Of a stretch of 64,000 nucleotides of DNA, positions 7,886-16,945 are shown piece by piece (the stretch's first letter is position 1; the number at the start of each line of letters is the position of its first letter). The notes beneath the pieces are model-generated. The model saw nothing but the letters and a program-made list of their open reading frames with translations, was not told the origin of the DNA and searched no databases. The position numbers were made by a program, and so were the translations under genes. Source of the stretch: Paenibacillus macquariensis (GTDB taxonomy: Bacteria > Bacillota > Bacilli > Paenibacillales > Paenibacillaceae); the NCBI RefSeq assembly GCF_900156375.1, contig NZ_FTNK01000011.1, positions 62,001 through 126,000 of the forward strand. The letters run 5' to 3'.

Positions 7886-8852
7886 GCTTTAACTCCCTAT
7901 CTTCCTCAATCAGGTCAGGATGATTTTTTTTGTCAGCAATCAAGTAACGGGGTCTAGCCTTCACCTCATGATAGATGGCTGCAATGTATTCGCCCACAAT
8001 GCCAATAGATATCATCAGAATACTTCCTATAATGAGCAGGAGCAGAATAACTGTCGTGAACCCCGTAACGGCAGTTCCTTGAAACTTCTGTACTAAAGTG
8101 TTAATCCCTAGTACGAGTGACACAATGAAGAATCCAATACCCATCAGACTGACCACGCGGAGTGGAATGGTGGAGAAGGAAATAATGGCTTCCGCCCCAA
8201 GCCGGACGAGACCGAATATACCCCAACGACTCATACCAACTTCACGATCTGCAACATGGAAAGGTAGCTCTACTTTACGAAATCCAAGCCATGCGGTCAT
8301 TCCTCGAAAGAATGGAATCCGTTCTGGCATATTCATCCATGCTTCTAATACCTTTTTATCCAATAGTTTGAAGTCGGATGCACCCTTCAGATTATATCCA
8401 GTCAATTTATCGAGCGTAGTGTAAAAAACAGAAACGCCTAACCTTTTGCCTAATGACTCTTTACCACGACTTTCCTTCACACATTCAACGATGTCATATC
8501 CTTCTTCTTGCCATAATCGAACCATTTCAGGAATAAGTTCAGGTGGGTGCTGCAAGTCACCGTCCATGACAATAACAGCCTCACCAGAGGCATTCTCAAG
8601 TCCAGCACATACCGCAAGCTCTTTACCAAAGTTACGACTAAGACGTATTGCAATGACCCCTGGTATCTCTTCCGCTGCCCTCTCTAACTGTTGCCAGGTA
8701 TCATCCTTTGATCCGTCATCCACGCCAATAAGTTCATAATAGGGTGTTATTCTAGAAAGTGTCTCTACAATCACACGTAGTGATCTCACCAGATGCGCAC
8801 CTTCGTTGTACAACGGAACTACAACAGAGAGAAGGGGCTTCTTTATCTCCAT
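7848..8852 (-). CDS. GtrB-like polyprenyl-phosphate glycosyltransferase, copy 1
   Basis: A 334-aa GT2-family enzyme of the GtrB/DPM type. It has an N-terminal GT-A fold with LSVVVPLYNEG (residues 7-17), VDDGSKDDT, the metal-binding DGDLQHP and the SRNFGKE motif, and two C-terminal membrane helices (about 225-300). It should transfer a sugar from a nucleotide donor to undecaprenyl phosphate at the inner face of the membrane. The ATG at 8852 has AAGGAG seven bases upstream; an ATG at 8858 is too close to that site. It is followed by overlapping gtrA. A close paralogue lies at 13338-14327. Confidence 0.88.
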   Translation of the reverse strand: MEIKKPLLSVVVPLYNEGAHLVRSLRVIVETLSRITPYYELIGVDDGSKDDTWQQLERAAEEIPGVIAIRLSRNFGKELAVCAGLENASGEAVIVMDGDLQHPPELIPEMVRLWQEEGYDIVECVKESRGKESLGKRLGVSVFYTTLDKLTGYNLKGASDFKLLDKKVLEAWMNMPERIPFFRGMTAWLGFRKVELPFHVADREVGMSRWGIFGLVRLGAEAIISFSTIPLRVVSLMGIGFFIVSLVLGINTLVQKFQGTAVTGFTTVILLLLIIGSILMISIGIVGEYIAAIYHEVKARPRYLIADKKNHPDLIEEDRELKHDHSLVTSASAH

Positions 8853-8908
8853 AATCATTCTCCTTTCTTATCGAAGCACTAGCTGCCTAATCCAAATTTC
8901 ATAAGACA

Positions 8909-11206
8909 TTACAACTTTTCTTGCAATAGGTTCTCTTCGTTCATTTCGGTTAGACCATGAACTGTTTTCTCCCAATAGAAAGGCTTCGTAATCAGTTGCC
9001 AAGCTGCCTTTATAGCAGCAATACTCATTAGCACCCAATAGAGGGGTATAGATAATCCGTATTTGACCAAAGAGAATGAGAATCGCTTCTCGCCCTTCTC
9101 TTCCATATCATTGATGATCCAATATACGCCGGCTACATTGCTGAATATAAACAGGAAATTCGCAACATAAAACTCTGCTCCCGCTATGTAATATAGATAT
9201 CCTGGAAATAATTTTGGTATAAATTCGGCTTCCCAACCGAACCATAGCAAGATCAATACCCAGAAGATAGGATTGAGCAGTGGGAGTAACGGTGTCGCAA
9301 GAATCATCACTTGGAATCCAAGGAAACCTTTCCATCCAATTTCCTTTATAAGCTTGAAGGGATTACGCATATGAACAAGCCATGTCTGCATATACCCTTT
9401 GATCCAACGGGAACGTTGGCGAATCCAGTTACCGACTTGGCTGTTCGCCTCTTCCCACGTCCGCGAATCAATAATCGCCGTTTTGTATCCTGACTTATAC
9501 AACCGAATGCCCAAATCAGCATCCTCTGTCACATTGTAAGGGTCCCATGCATTGATATTTTTTAGCACAGATACTTTGAAATGGTTAGATGTTCCACCTA
9601 GCGGAACTGGCATATCGAGTTTCATAATCCCCGGAAGTAGTAACTCAAACCACATGCTGTATTCCTGCGTGAACCAACGCGTCAACAAATTCTGGGAGCT
9701 GTTGAAGTAATTCAGTTTGGCTTGAATACACACATATTCTTCCGGAAGAGAATTAAATGCTGCCATCACCTTTTTCAACTGATCTGCATCTGGCTGATCC
9801 TCTGCATCGTATATGACCGCATATTCTCCCCGCGCACGGATAAGACCATAATTACACGCTTTAGGTTTGGTCTTTGGAAGACTATCAGGAACAACTAGCG
9901 TTGTGTAATATGCAGGAAGATTCATTGAGCTCAACAGTTCCTTTGTTTCAATATCATCATCTTCGATCAGCAACCTTACATCTAACTTAGACTTAGGATA
10001 ATCAAGTCTCTCTAAATTTCGAATCAAATGAGGAATAACGCCCGCTTCTTTATACATGGGCACTAGTATTGTATAGATGGGTAGGCTTTTCTCATCCAAA
10101 GCAGCAATTTCTTCTGGTGTGAACCGAAGTTGTGAATTCGTACGTGAACCGAGATAGATAATAGCAAATTTAAATATCGTCATAATGAAATAAAATAATT
10201 GAATCAATAAATTAACGACCAATATTGTACCCCATACATTCCAGATTAAGCCGACTATAATCGATAGACTCACAATCGCAAAAATCATAATCTGACCGAA
10301 TGTAAAAGTAGTACTAGCCGAGTTCTCTGGCTGCTGTTCCTTGAGCTTGGAGGTACTCTGCTTTAACATCTCATTTCCATAATTACTAGAGAACAAATGC
10401 TCAAGTTCTTCCTTGGTAGCCAAAACCTGTTCAAATGGCATCCCTAACAATTCCTCTAGCTCAGCGTAACGCTCCACCGGAATCGGATCCCCTACTGCCA
10501 CAAGATAGCGATTAAGGTATTGGTGAACTACAATTACACCATTGTCTTGTGCCCACTGTTCTGGAAGCTTGAATGGAACATTGAGATCAATCTCTTCACC
10601 AAGTCTTCCAATCTGATTCTGAGTCGCAACAGCACGGTATAATTCCTCCGGTTCAAGCATTTGCAATGACAAAAGAATATCGCCTAACATCCCGCCACTT
10701 TTGGCTTGGAAAGAAAGTGCACGCTCTAGTTGCTCCTGTGTAATATATTCAGAGCGAACAAGCATCTCACCCAGTCTTTCCTTCGGACGTGCATCTGACA
10801 TTTCTTGAATCATCTGTTCGGGCGTTACAAATCCCATGTCCACCAATATATCACCGAGACGACCGCCATACTGCTTCTGGCTGAGAATAACATGCTCAAG
10901 TTGTGCGGCCGTAATGATTCCCCGACTAACAAGCATTTCCCCCATCCTACCTTTACCACCAGTAGGTACGGTTTCCTGCAATTTAACTTCCTTCTGAATC
11001 TGATGAATACGGTTCGTGGTTTCTTCAATTCGGCGATTCAACCCTGCAATTTCAAAATCTAACTTATGGATGTCTGCTGCCTGTTCTTGTCGCTGATCGT
11101 CAAGCCTCTGCTGTAGTTGCTCAAGTTCTATTCGTTCCTCAAGAAGGTGTCTATTCGTTTGACCGAAGGACAATCCTCGTACTTGCCATCGAAGTCTTTT
11201 CTTCAT
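8909..11206 (-). CDS. GT2 polysaccharide synthase with GspE/MshE N-terminal domain (XagB-like), copy 1
   Basis: A 765-aa protein with four parts. Residues about 15-75 are a coiled coil (LEERIELEQLQQRL). Residues about 85-205 hold four tandem repeats of the type RLGxxLVxxGxITxxQLxxALxxQ with a period near 29. Residues about 205-275 match the GspE N-terminal domain (LPEQWAQDNGVIVVHQYLN ... VLATKEELEHLF). The remainder is a processive GT2 enzyme with membrane helices on both sides, motifs YTILVPMYKE, DAEDQPD, TEDADLG and QRSRWIKG, and C-terminal helices. The last motif is the signature of cellulose, chitin and hyaluronan-type synthases. MshE/GspE N-terminal repeats bind c-di-GMP in other proteins, so allosteric control is plausible but unproven. 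The ATG at 11206 overlaps the upstream stop as ATGA. Confidence 0.82.
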   Translation of the reverse strand: MKKRLRWQVRGLSFGQTNRHLLEERIELEQLQQRLDDQRQEQAADIHKLDFEIAGLNRRIEETTNRIHQIQKEVKLQETVPTGGKGRMGEMLVSRGIITAAQLEHVILSQKQYGGRLGDILVDMGFVTPEQMIQEMSDARPKERLGEMLVRSEYITQEQLERALSFQAKSGGMLGDILLSLQMLEPEELYRAVATQNQIGRLGEEIDLNVPFKLPEQWAQDNGVIVVHQYLNRYLVAVGDPIPVERYAELEELLGMPFEQVLATKEELEHLFSSNYGNEMLKQSTSKLKEQQPENSASTTFTFGQIMIFAIVSLSIIVGLIWNVWGTILVVNLLIQLFYFIMTIFKFAIIYLGSRTNSQLRFTPEEIAALDEKSLPIYTILVPMYKEAGVIPHLIRNLERLDYPKSKLDVRLLIEDDDIETKELLSSMNLPAYYTTLVVPDSLPKTKPKACNYGLIRARGEYAVIYDAEDQPDADQLKKVMAAFNSLPEEYVCIQAKLNYFNSSQNLLTRWFTQEYSMWFELLLPGIMKLDMPVPLGGTSNHFKVSVLKNINAWDPYNVTEDADLGIRLYKSGYKTAIIDSRTWEEANSQVGNWIRQRSRWIKGYMQTWLVHMRNPFKLIKEIGWKGFLGFQVMILATPLLPLLNPIFWVLILLWFGWEAEFIPKLFPGYLYYIAGAEFYVANFLFIFSNVAGVYWIINDMEEKGEKRFSFSLVKYGLSIPLYWVLMSIAAIKAAWQLITKPFYWEKTVHGLTEMNEENLLQEKL

Positions 11207-11448
11207 TTGGGAATCTCCCCTCCGATGATGGCCCTTTCCTCAGCCTGGACCTTTTCTAATAAGGAGCGGAGCTCCACAATTTCATTTGTTTTACTTGCAG
11301 ATTCAGTGATATAAACTTCCCTTTCCTCCATTAGAATCTTTTCCACTTCCTGTCGTGATTCTGCAACTAACTTCATCATTTCTTCTACATCACCAGCATG
11401 ATAGCCCAACCATGCCGTTCCATTACCAATTATCCCGTTTGTTCTCAT
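11203..11448 (-). CDS. Small coiled-coil protein of the polysaccharide cluster, copy 1
   Basis: An 81-aa protein. After a short N-terminal part (TAWLGYHAGDVEEMM) it is one long charged helix with heptad spacing (VAESRQEVEKILMEEREVYI and TNEIVELRSLLEKVQ). It is coupled by 4-bp ATGA overlaps to the gene before and the gene after it. It has a counterpart in the same place in copy 2, where heptads and the xxxDVExxxK segment are kept while the rest varies. The upstream segment faintly recalls the DivIVA N-terminus but is too short to assign. A scaffold role for the synthase, which also has an N-terminal coiled coil, is inference. Confidence 0.7.
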   Translation of the reverse strand: MRTNGIIGNGTAWLGYHAGDVEEMMKLVAESRQEVEKILMEEREVYITESASKTNEIVELRSLLEKVQAEERAIIGGEIPK

Positions 11449-12770
11449 AAGAGCACCTTGTCGTCAACCATATCTAACGTCGTTATTTCAATGAGTAAGC
11501 ATTCATCCGATGCAATAAATCGTCCCGCTTCATGCAAAACAATGGATTGATCGATATCAAATTGAAGTACTTCACTCTTACTATCGGTAGGGATGAAGTT
11601 CCCTGAGCCCATCAATAGTGTCCATATCGTCTTTCTGGCCTTTGGATGTGTCGTTAGTTGCCCATCAGATGGTATAAGAATACGGTTCGTCTCAATCGTT
11701 ATTCCGAAATCAACCTTGGTGTGCTTATCCAGTAAAGAACACCTACCTTCCGTACGAACTTCAACTGGAGAGGATATTTCGGACAACCGATGAAGAACTT
11801 TCTTAATATTCGAAGAACTCTTCTTATTACTGATCAATATCCCTTCTTGCCCTGCAATAATGATCGCATTAGGTATACCAGAGACAATGATAGGCAGAGA
11901 TAATTCATTAATAACATGTGTACCATTACAATCCCCTTCCAACAAACCATTACCATACAAAGGCTCTTTCATATTTGAAAATATTGCATCCCATGTCCCC
12001 ATATCCCTCCAGTGACCCTCATAGGGAAGACATACCGCAGAACGTTCACGTTCAGATACTTCATAATCAAAACTAACCGCAGGTAGATTATCATATGTTT
12101 CATTCAGACTTGCATAATCTTGTGGATAGCCACGAACTTGTAACAGATCAAGCATATAACCAATGGTAAATGCAAATACACCGCAGTTCCATAATGCTCC
12201 TTGTTCAATAAGAGCTTGTGCTGTTTGCTCATCTGGCTTTTCTTGGAATTTGCGAATGGACAGTAGCTTGTCCACATCTGAGGCAGCATCAGGAACAATA
12301 TAACCATACTTATCAGATGCCGATAAAGGCTTTACACCAATCAAGCCTAGCTTGGCTTCACTGGAGACACTTTGAGCAAGTATCGGCAGAAGACGATAGA
12401 ATGCGCTATCCGCTTGACCATCCACCGGCATAACTACTATGACCTCTTCCCTGTCAACTACTAGCACATCATGAAGATAGGCAGCGGCAAGGGCTATCGC
12501 TGGAAACGTATCACGTTGCCGAGGTTCTACTAAACTATGTACGCTATGACCCAAATGCTCATGAACCTGCTGAATATGCTTGTTCGAAGCTACAATTAAT
12601 GTACTTTCACTAAACCCTATAGCCTCTAGCTCCTCCATCGTATTCTGAATCATAGATAACTTACGTCCCGTTTGATCATTCATTACACGAAGAAATGGCT
12701 TGGATCTCCCCTCACTTGATAAAGGCCATAGTCTCTTGCCGGCCCCGCCAGATAATAGGACTATTCTCAT
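11445..12770 (-). CDS. Mannose-1-phosphate guanylyltransferase-like nucleotidyltransferase, copy 1
   Basis: A 441-aa protein starting at the ATG at 12770, with GGAGGTG four bases upstream; an upstream in-frame ATG at 12803 has no such site. The N-terminal 300 residues are a sugar-phosphate nucleotidyltransferase with LLSGGAGKRLWPLS (4-17), KPFLRVM, VEPRQRDTFPAIALAA and LWNCGVFAF, matching the GMP/ManC family that makes GDP-mannose. The usual PADH metal motif reads MPVDGQAD here. The C-terminal 100 residues are a small beta domain ending in a cupin-like stretch (WTLLMGSGNFIPTD) without a full phosphomannose isomerase. It probably supplies the sugar donor for the neighbouring glycosyltransferases. 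Confidence 0.8.
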   Translation of the reverse strand: MRIVLLSGGAGKRLWPLSSEGRSKPFLRVMNDQTGRKLSMIQNTMEELEAIGFSESTLIVASNKHIQQVHEHLGHSVHSLVEPRQRDTFPAIALAAAYLHDVLVVDREEVIVVMPVDGQADSAFYRLLPILAQSVSSEAKLGLIGVKPLSASDKYGYIVPDAASDVDKLLSIRKFQEKPDEQTAQALIEQGALWNCGVFAFTIGYMLDLLQVRGYPQDYASLNETYDNLPAVSFDYEVSERERSAVCLPYEGHWRDMGTWDAIFSNMKEPLYGNGLLEGDCNGTHVINELSLPIIVSGIPNAIIIAGQEGILISNKKSSSNIKKVLHRLSEISSPVEVRTEGRCSLLDKHTKVDFGITIETNRILIPSDGQLTTHPKARKTIWTLLMGSGNFIPTDSKSEVLQFDIDQSIVLHEAGRFIASDECLLIEITTLDMVDDKVLL

Positions 12771-13051
12771 ATCACACCTCCAAATATTTAAATAATGCAT
12801 CATATTATGTATTTATTTAGCATTGATCCTGAGTCTTATGATTCAGTTCAATCGAACTATATTTCGCTAATAATTTCGTCTAACAACAAATAATCGAATT
12901 ATTTTGCCTGAATTCGGTTCTATATTACCACACAAGTTACTGGATTAATATGGTATATAAACATTTTCTATTCCATTTGTCCTATCTTTAGAATTCTGTT
13001 CTAAAGATATGACATAATAGTATGTTATTCGTCACCAAACCACATAAACAC
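12771..13051. other. AT-rich intergenic region upstream of the copy-1 cluster
   Basis: No coding potential was seen. The first 60 bases should hold the promoter of the guanylyltransferase gene. An imperfect dyad with CTGAATC/GACTCAG arms lies at about 12830-12847. The remainder is AT-rich with no feature I can name. Confidence 0.4.
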
Positions 13052-13258
13052 GACAAAAAAGCGATCACCTTTCCATCAGTGATATTATCCCCTTACGGTA
13101 GACAGTGAAAAAAGAGTTCATGGATATTATGGACTTAACACTGTTGATCAGAGGGAATTTTTTTATGGCTACAAGGGACAGCAGTTTACAAAGTATACGG
13201 AAGAAATAAAGAAAGAAGTTGTATTATTACGAGTTGAAGAAGGGCAATCACTTTCTCT
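13052..13258 (+). mobile_element. IS3-like 5' remnant inserted in a former terminator
   Basis: From 13056 the sequence starts like a terminator (AAAAAAGCGATCAC, loop, GTGAT). It then breaks into a segment containing CCCCTTACGGTAGACAG and ACTGTTGATCAGAGGGAA, which resembles the left end and leader of IS3-family elements. Beyond it, one + frame reads KGQQFTKYTEEIKKEVVLLR followed by VEEGQSL, like the start of an OrfA transposase. The frame is broken near its start and the rest of the element is missing. It ends abruptly at about 13258 against glycosyltransferase sequence. The IS3 assignment rests on pattern memory. Confidence 0.5.
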
Positions 13259-13260
13259 AA

Positions 13261-13360
13261 CACTGCAAACAATGGCGCTGAGTACCATAATGTTTTGCCA
13301 ATAATAAATTACAGAGCCATATTTAATGATGGGAAGCTTAAGTAACGAACGTATGGTCAT
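13261..13360 (-). pseudogene. Deletion scar: GT-C fragment joined to the first codons of gtrA (copy 2)
   Basis: 13265-13317 matches 6551-6603, an internal piece of the copy-1 GT-C gene (about codons 281-298). 13316-13360 matches 7841-7885, the first 16 codons of gtrA (MTIRSLLKLPIIKYG). The join falls near the shared GCCAT. Copy 2 therefore once had gtrA and the GT-C gene and lost most of both: one deletion inside the pair, and a second break where the IS-like remnant begins. Neither fragment can encode a functional protein. Confidence 0.85.
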
Positions 13361-14327
13361 GCTTTAACTCCCTATCTGTCCCAATCAGGTCGGAATGGAT
13401 TGTTTTATCAGAAATTAAATACCGTGGTCTTGCCTTGACCTCATGATAGATGGCCGCAATGTATTCACCTACGATACCTATAGATATCATTAGAATGCTC
13501 CCAGTAATAAGCAATAACAGAATGACTGTAGTAAAACCCGTAACCGCATTGCCTTGTATCTTTTGCATCAATGTTTGAATTGCCAGCACGATAGATATGA
13601 CGAAGAAGCCAATACCAACCAGACTGACCATTCTCAACGGGATCGTGGAGAATGATACGATAGCCTCAGCTCCAAGCCGAATTAGACTAAGAACGCCCCA
13701 ACGACTACGACCCACTTCTCGTTCAGCCACATTAAATGGAAGTTCCACTCTACGGAATCCAAGCCAAGCCGTCATTCCACGAAAAAAGGGTACTCGTTCA
13801 TGCATATCCATCCAAGCCTTCAGCACCTTTTGATCTAGTAATTTAAAATCAGATGCACCCTTCAGATCATAACCCGTTAATTTATCTAACATTGAGTAAA
13901 ACACAGAGGCACCTATTTTTTTACCAATCGGTTCTTTGCCTCTTGTTTCCTTCACACATTCAACGATCTCATATCCTTCTTCATGCCATAGACGCACCAT
14001 TTCTGGAATCAGTGTCGGAGGGTGTTGAAGATCCCCGTCCATTACGATCACGGCATCTCCAGATGCATTCTCAAGTCCTGCACATACTGCAATCTCCTTA
14101 CCAAAATTGCGACTCAACCGTAGAGCGATCACGCCTGGCATATCTTTAGCTGCTTGATCTAAATGTTTCCATGTATCATCCTTAGAACCATCATCTACCA
14201 CAATCAGCTCATAGGTAGAAGTTATTTGGGATACCGTCTCTACAATAATCTTTAACGAGCTAACGATATGAGATCCTTCATTATAAATTGGAACTACAAC
14301 AGAGAGGAGAGGCTTATGCTTGTCCAT
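13338..14327 (-). CDS. GtrB-like polyprenyl-phosphate glycosyltransferase, copy 2
   Basis: A 329-aa paralogue of the enzyme at 7848-8852, about 80% identical by eye. LSVVVPIYNEGSH, VVDDGSKDDTW, DGDLQHPP and the two C-terminal membrane helices are conserved. Three consecutive ATGs follow AAGGAGG; the one at 14327 has the best spacing (6 nt). The C-terminus is a few residues shorter than copy 1. Its former gtrA neighbour is only a scar, so this enzyme may rely on the copy-1 GtrA, or its lipid-linked sugar may serve another acceptor. Confidence 0.87.
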   Translation of the reverse strand: MDKHKPLLSVVVPIYNEGSHIVSSLKIIVETVSQITSTYELIVVDDGSKDDTWKHLDQAAKDMPGVIALRLSRNFGKEIAVCAGLENASGDAVIVMDGDLQHPPTLIPEMVRLWHEEGYEIVECVKETRGKEPIGKKIGASVFYSMLDKLTGYDLKGASDFKLLDQKVLKAWMDMHERVPFFRGMTAWLGFRRVELPFNVAEREVGRSRWGVLSLIRLGAEAIVSFSTIPLRMVSLVGIGFFVISIVLAIQTLMQKIQGNAVTGFTTVILLLLITGSILMISIGIVGEYIAAIYHEVKARPRYLISDKTIHSDLIGTDRELKHDHTFVT

Positions 14328-14396
14328 CATCATCCTCCTTTTTATTGAAACAATAATCATCCCATATCCATACAACATTCAGATCTTCCTTAAATC

Positions 14397-16703
14397 TTAA
14401 ACCTCTACATCAACCTTTGGATCTTCATGCATATCGGTCAGACCATGAACCGTTTTCTCCCAGTAAAATGGTTTAGTAATCAGTTGCCATGCTGCTTTCA
14501 CAGCCGCAATACTCATTAATACCCAATAGATCGGAGTGGACAATCCGTATTTGACCAAGGAGAATGAAAATCTCTGTTCTCCCTTTGCTTCCAGCTCACT
14601 AATTACCCAATACACACCGGCTACATTACTGAATACAAACAGGAAATTAGCAATATAAAACTCTGCGCCCGATAAGTAATATAGAAATCCCGGAAATAAT
14701 TGCGGAATGAATGCTGCCTTCCAACCGAACCATAAAATGATCATCACCCAGAATATCGGATTTAACAGAGGTAACAGAGGTGTTGCAAGAATCATCACTT
14801 GGAATCCGAGGAACCCCTTCCAACCGAGCTCTTTGTATAACTTGATCGGACTACGCATATGCACGAGCCAAGTCTGCATATACCCTTTAATCCATCTGGA
14901 ACGCTGACGTATCCAGTTCCCTACTTGGCTAGTGGCCTCTTCCCACGTACGTGAGTCAATAATGGCCGTCTTATAACCTGATTTATACAGCCGAATCCCT
15001 AGATCAGCATCCTCCGTCACGTTATATGGGTCCCATGCATTAATTTCCTTTAACACAGATACCTTAAAGTGATTGGATGTCCCACCCAGCGGTACCGGCA
15101 TATTCAATTGCATAATGCCAGGAAGCAGCAGTTCGAACCACATGCTATATTCCTGAGTGAACCAACGAGTTAGTAGATTCTGTGAGCTATTGAAATAATT
15201 CAGCTTCGCTTGAATACACACGTATTCCTCTGGAAGTGAATTAAATGCTGCCATTACTTTTTTCAACTGATCCGTATCGGGTTGATCCTCTGCATCGTAA
15301 ATGACGACATATTCTCCCCGAGCTCGAATAAGCCCATAGTTACACGCTTTAGGTTTCGTCTTGGGTAGACTATCGGGTACGACAAGTGTTGTGTAATAGG
15401 CAGGAAGGTTCATAGAAGTTAACAATTCTTTGGCCTCCGTGTCATCCTCCTCAATCAGCAATCTTACATCTAACTTCGATTTGGGATAATCTAGCTTCTC
15501 CAAATTACGAATAAGCTGCGGAATCACATCCACCTCTTTATACATTGGAACTAGAATCGTATAGATCGGGAGTTCTCTCTCATCCATCGCCGCAATCTCG
15601 TCTGGTGTGAATCGAATCTGCGAATCTCTCCGTGATCCCAAATAAATAATTGCAAACTTAAATATCGTCATGACGAAGTAAAATACCTGAATTAATACAT
15701 TGACGAACAATACGGTTCTCCATGCATTCCAGATTAATCCGACCACAATGGATAACCCTATGATGATGAACATCATAATTTGAAACGTGGTAAAGGTCGT
15801 ACTTGCAGAATTATGAGGTTGCTCTTCAAGTAGCCTCGAAGTGCTCTGCTTAAGCATATCCTCTCCATATATACGCGTGAACAATTGCTCTAGCTCTTCC
15901 TTTGTCGCAAGCACTTGCTCAAATGGCCTACCCAACAACGTCTCAAGTTCCTCATAAAGATTCTCAGGAAGAGGATTACTTACCGCTACGAGATACCGAT
16001 CAAGATACTGATGAACTACAACTACACCGTTGTCCTGAGCCCATTGTTCAGGCAATTTAAAGGGTATATTCATATCAATATCTTCACCAATGCGTCCAAT
16101 CTGATTCTGGATTGCCACTGCCCGATACAATTCCTCAGGTTCAAGCATTTGCAGTGATAATAGAATATCTCCGAGCATGCCCCCGCTCTTTCGTTGGAAG
16201 GAAAGTGCACGCTCCAACTGGTCTTGTGTAATATATTTGGAGCGAACGAGCATTGTGCCAAGTCTTTCCTTCGGCCTTGACTCTGTCATCGCTTTATCTA
16301 TTCGATCAGCCGTTACAAATCCCATATCGACTAAGATATTACCTAGTCGACCTCCATACTGCTTCTGGCTAAGCATGACATCTTCAAGTTGAGCTGCGGT
16401 GATGATCCCCTGAGTGACTAACCTTTCACCCATTCTTTCCTTCCCACCTACTGGGATAGGTTCCTCACGAATTATGGATTTCGTATCCATCTCAAGTTGT
16501 TGAATGCGTACCTCTGTTTCGCTAAGACGTCGGTTCAACCCTGCTATTTCGAAATCAAGTTGCTGAATACTCTCTGTCTGTTCTTGTTGCTCAGACTCAA
16601 GCTTCTGATGCCACTTCTCAAGTTCTGTTCTTTCCTTGCTAATCATCTTCTTGGATCGGATGAATGAGATACCACCCAGCTGCCATCGCAACTTGTCCTT
16701 CAT
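14397..16703 (-). CDS. GT2 polysaccharide synthase with GspE/MshE N-terminal domain (XagB-like), copy 2
   Basis: A 768-aa paralogue of 8909-11206 with the same order of parts: coiled coil (TELEKWHQKLESEQQEQTES), four RLGxxLVxxGxIT-type repeats (for example RMGERLVTQGIITAAQLEDV), GspE N-terminal domain (LPEQWAQDNGVVVVHQYLD) and processive GT2 with DAEDQPD, TEDADLG and QRSRWIKG. From the first GT2 motif through QRSRWIKG the two proteins are almost identical. The coiled coil and the regions around the N-terminal repeats differ much more. All catalytic motifs are intact, so both copies should be active. It is coupled by ATGA overlap to the small coiled-coil gene. Confidence 0.82.
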   Translation of the reverse strand: MKDKLRWQLGGISFIRSKKMISKERTELEKWHQKLESEQQEQTESIQQLDFEIAGLNRRLSETEVRIQQLEMDTKSIIREEPIPVGGKERMGERLVTQGIITAAQLEDVMLSQKQYGGRLGNILVDMGFVTADRIDKAMTESRPKERLGTMLVRSKYITQDQLERALSFQRKSGGMLGDILLSLQMLEPEELYRAVAIQNQIGRIGEDIDMNIPFKLPEQWAQDNGVVVVHQYLDRYLVAVSNPLPENLYEELETLLGRPFEQVLATKEELEQLFTRIYGEDMLKQSTSRLLEEQPHNSASTTFTTFQIMMFIIIGLSIVVGLIWNAWRTVLFVNVLIQVFYFVMTIFKFAIIYLGSRRDSQIRFTPDEIAAMDERELPIYTILVPMYKEVDVIPQLIRNLEKLDYPKSKLDVRLLIEEDDTEAKELLTSMNLPAYYTTLVVPDSLPKTKPKACNYGLIRARGEYVVIYDAEDQPDTDQLKKVMAAFNSLPEEYVCIQAKLNYFNSSQNLLTRWFTQEYSMWFELLLPGIMQLNMPVPLGGTSNHFKVSVLKEINAWDPYNVTEDADLGIRLYKSGYKTAIIDSRTWEEATSQVGNWIRQRSRWIKGYMQTWLVHMRSPIKLYKELGWKGFLGFQVMILATPLLPLLNPIFWVMIILWFGWKAAFIPQLFPGFLYYLSGAEFYIANFLFVFSNVAGVYWVISELEAKGEQRFSFSLVKYGLSTPIYWVLMSIAAVKAAWQLITKPFYWEKTVHGLTDMHEDPKVDVEV

Positions 16704-16945
16704 CGTAGAGACGCCTCCTCGATTAAGGATCTTTCTTTAGCCTGAGCCTTATCTAGTTGCAATCGCAACTCCTCAATTTCATTCATCTTGCTTGTATACT
16801 CAAAGAGGAAGGCTTCTCTTTCCTCAATCAATTTCTGCTCTGTCTCTCTCTTTGCTTCCTGAAGTGATTTCACGATTCCCTCAACATCGGCTATATGATT
16901 ACCAAGTAAGACTGTTTGGTAACGTGTTCGGCGCTTTGATCTCAT
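16700..16945 (-). CDS. Small coiled-coil protein of the polysaccharide cluster, copy 2
   Basis: An 81-aa counterpart of 11203-11448, identical in length. The N-terminal third is basic (MRSKRRTRYQTVLLGNH) and is followed by a long amphipathic helix (EAKRETEQKLIEEREAF, NEIEELRLQLDKAQAKERS). It overlaps both neighbours by 4 bp. Conservation of length, helix and coupling in both copies supports a real function in the complex. No known domain is recognised. Confidence 0.7.
   Translation of the reverse strand: MRSKRRTRYQTVLLGNHIADVEGIVKSLQEAKRETEQKLIEEREAFLFEYTSKMNEIEELRLQLDKAQAKERSLIEEASLR

Noticed and set aside
13169..13360. 63-codon - strand ORF starting like GtrA
   Set aside because: Only the first 16 codons are gtrA; the rest reads through GT-C and IS-like fragments in foreign frames. 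Treated as a deletion scar.
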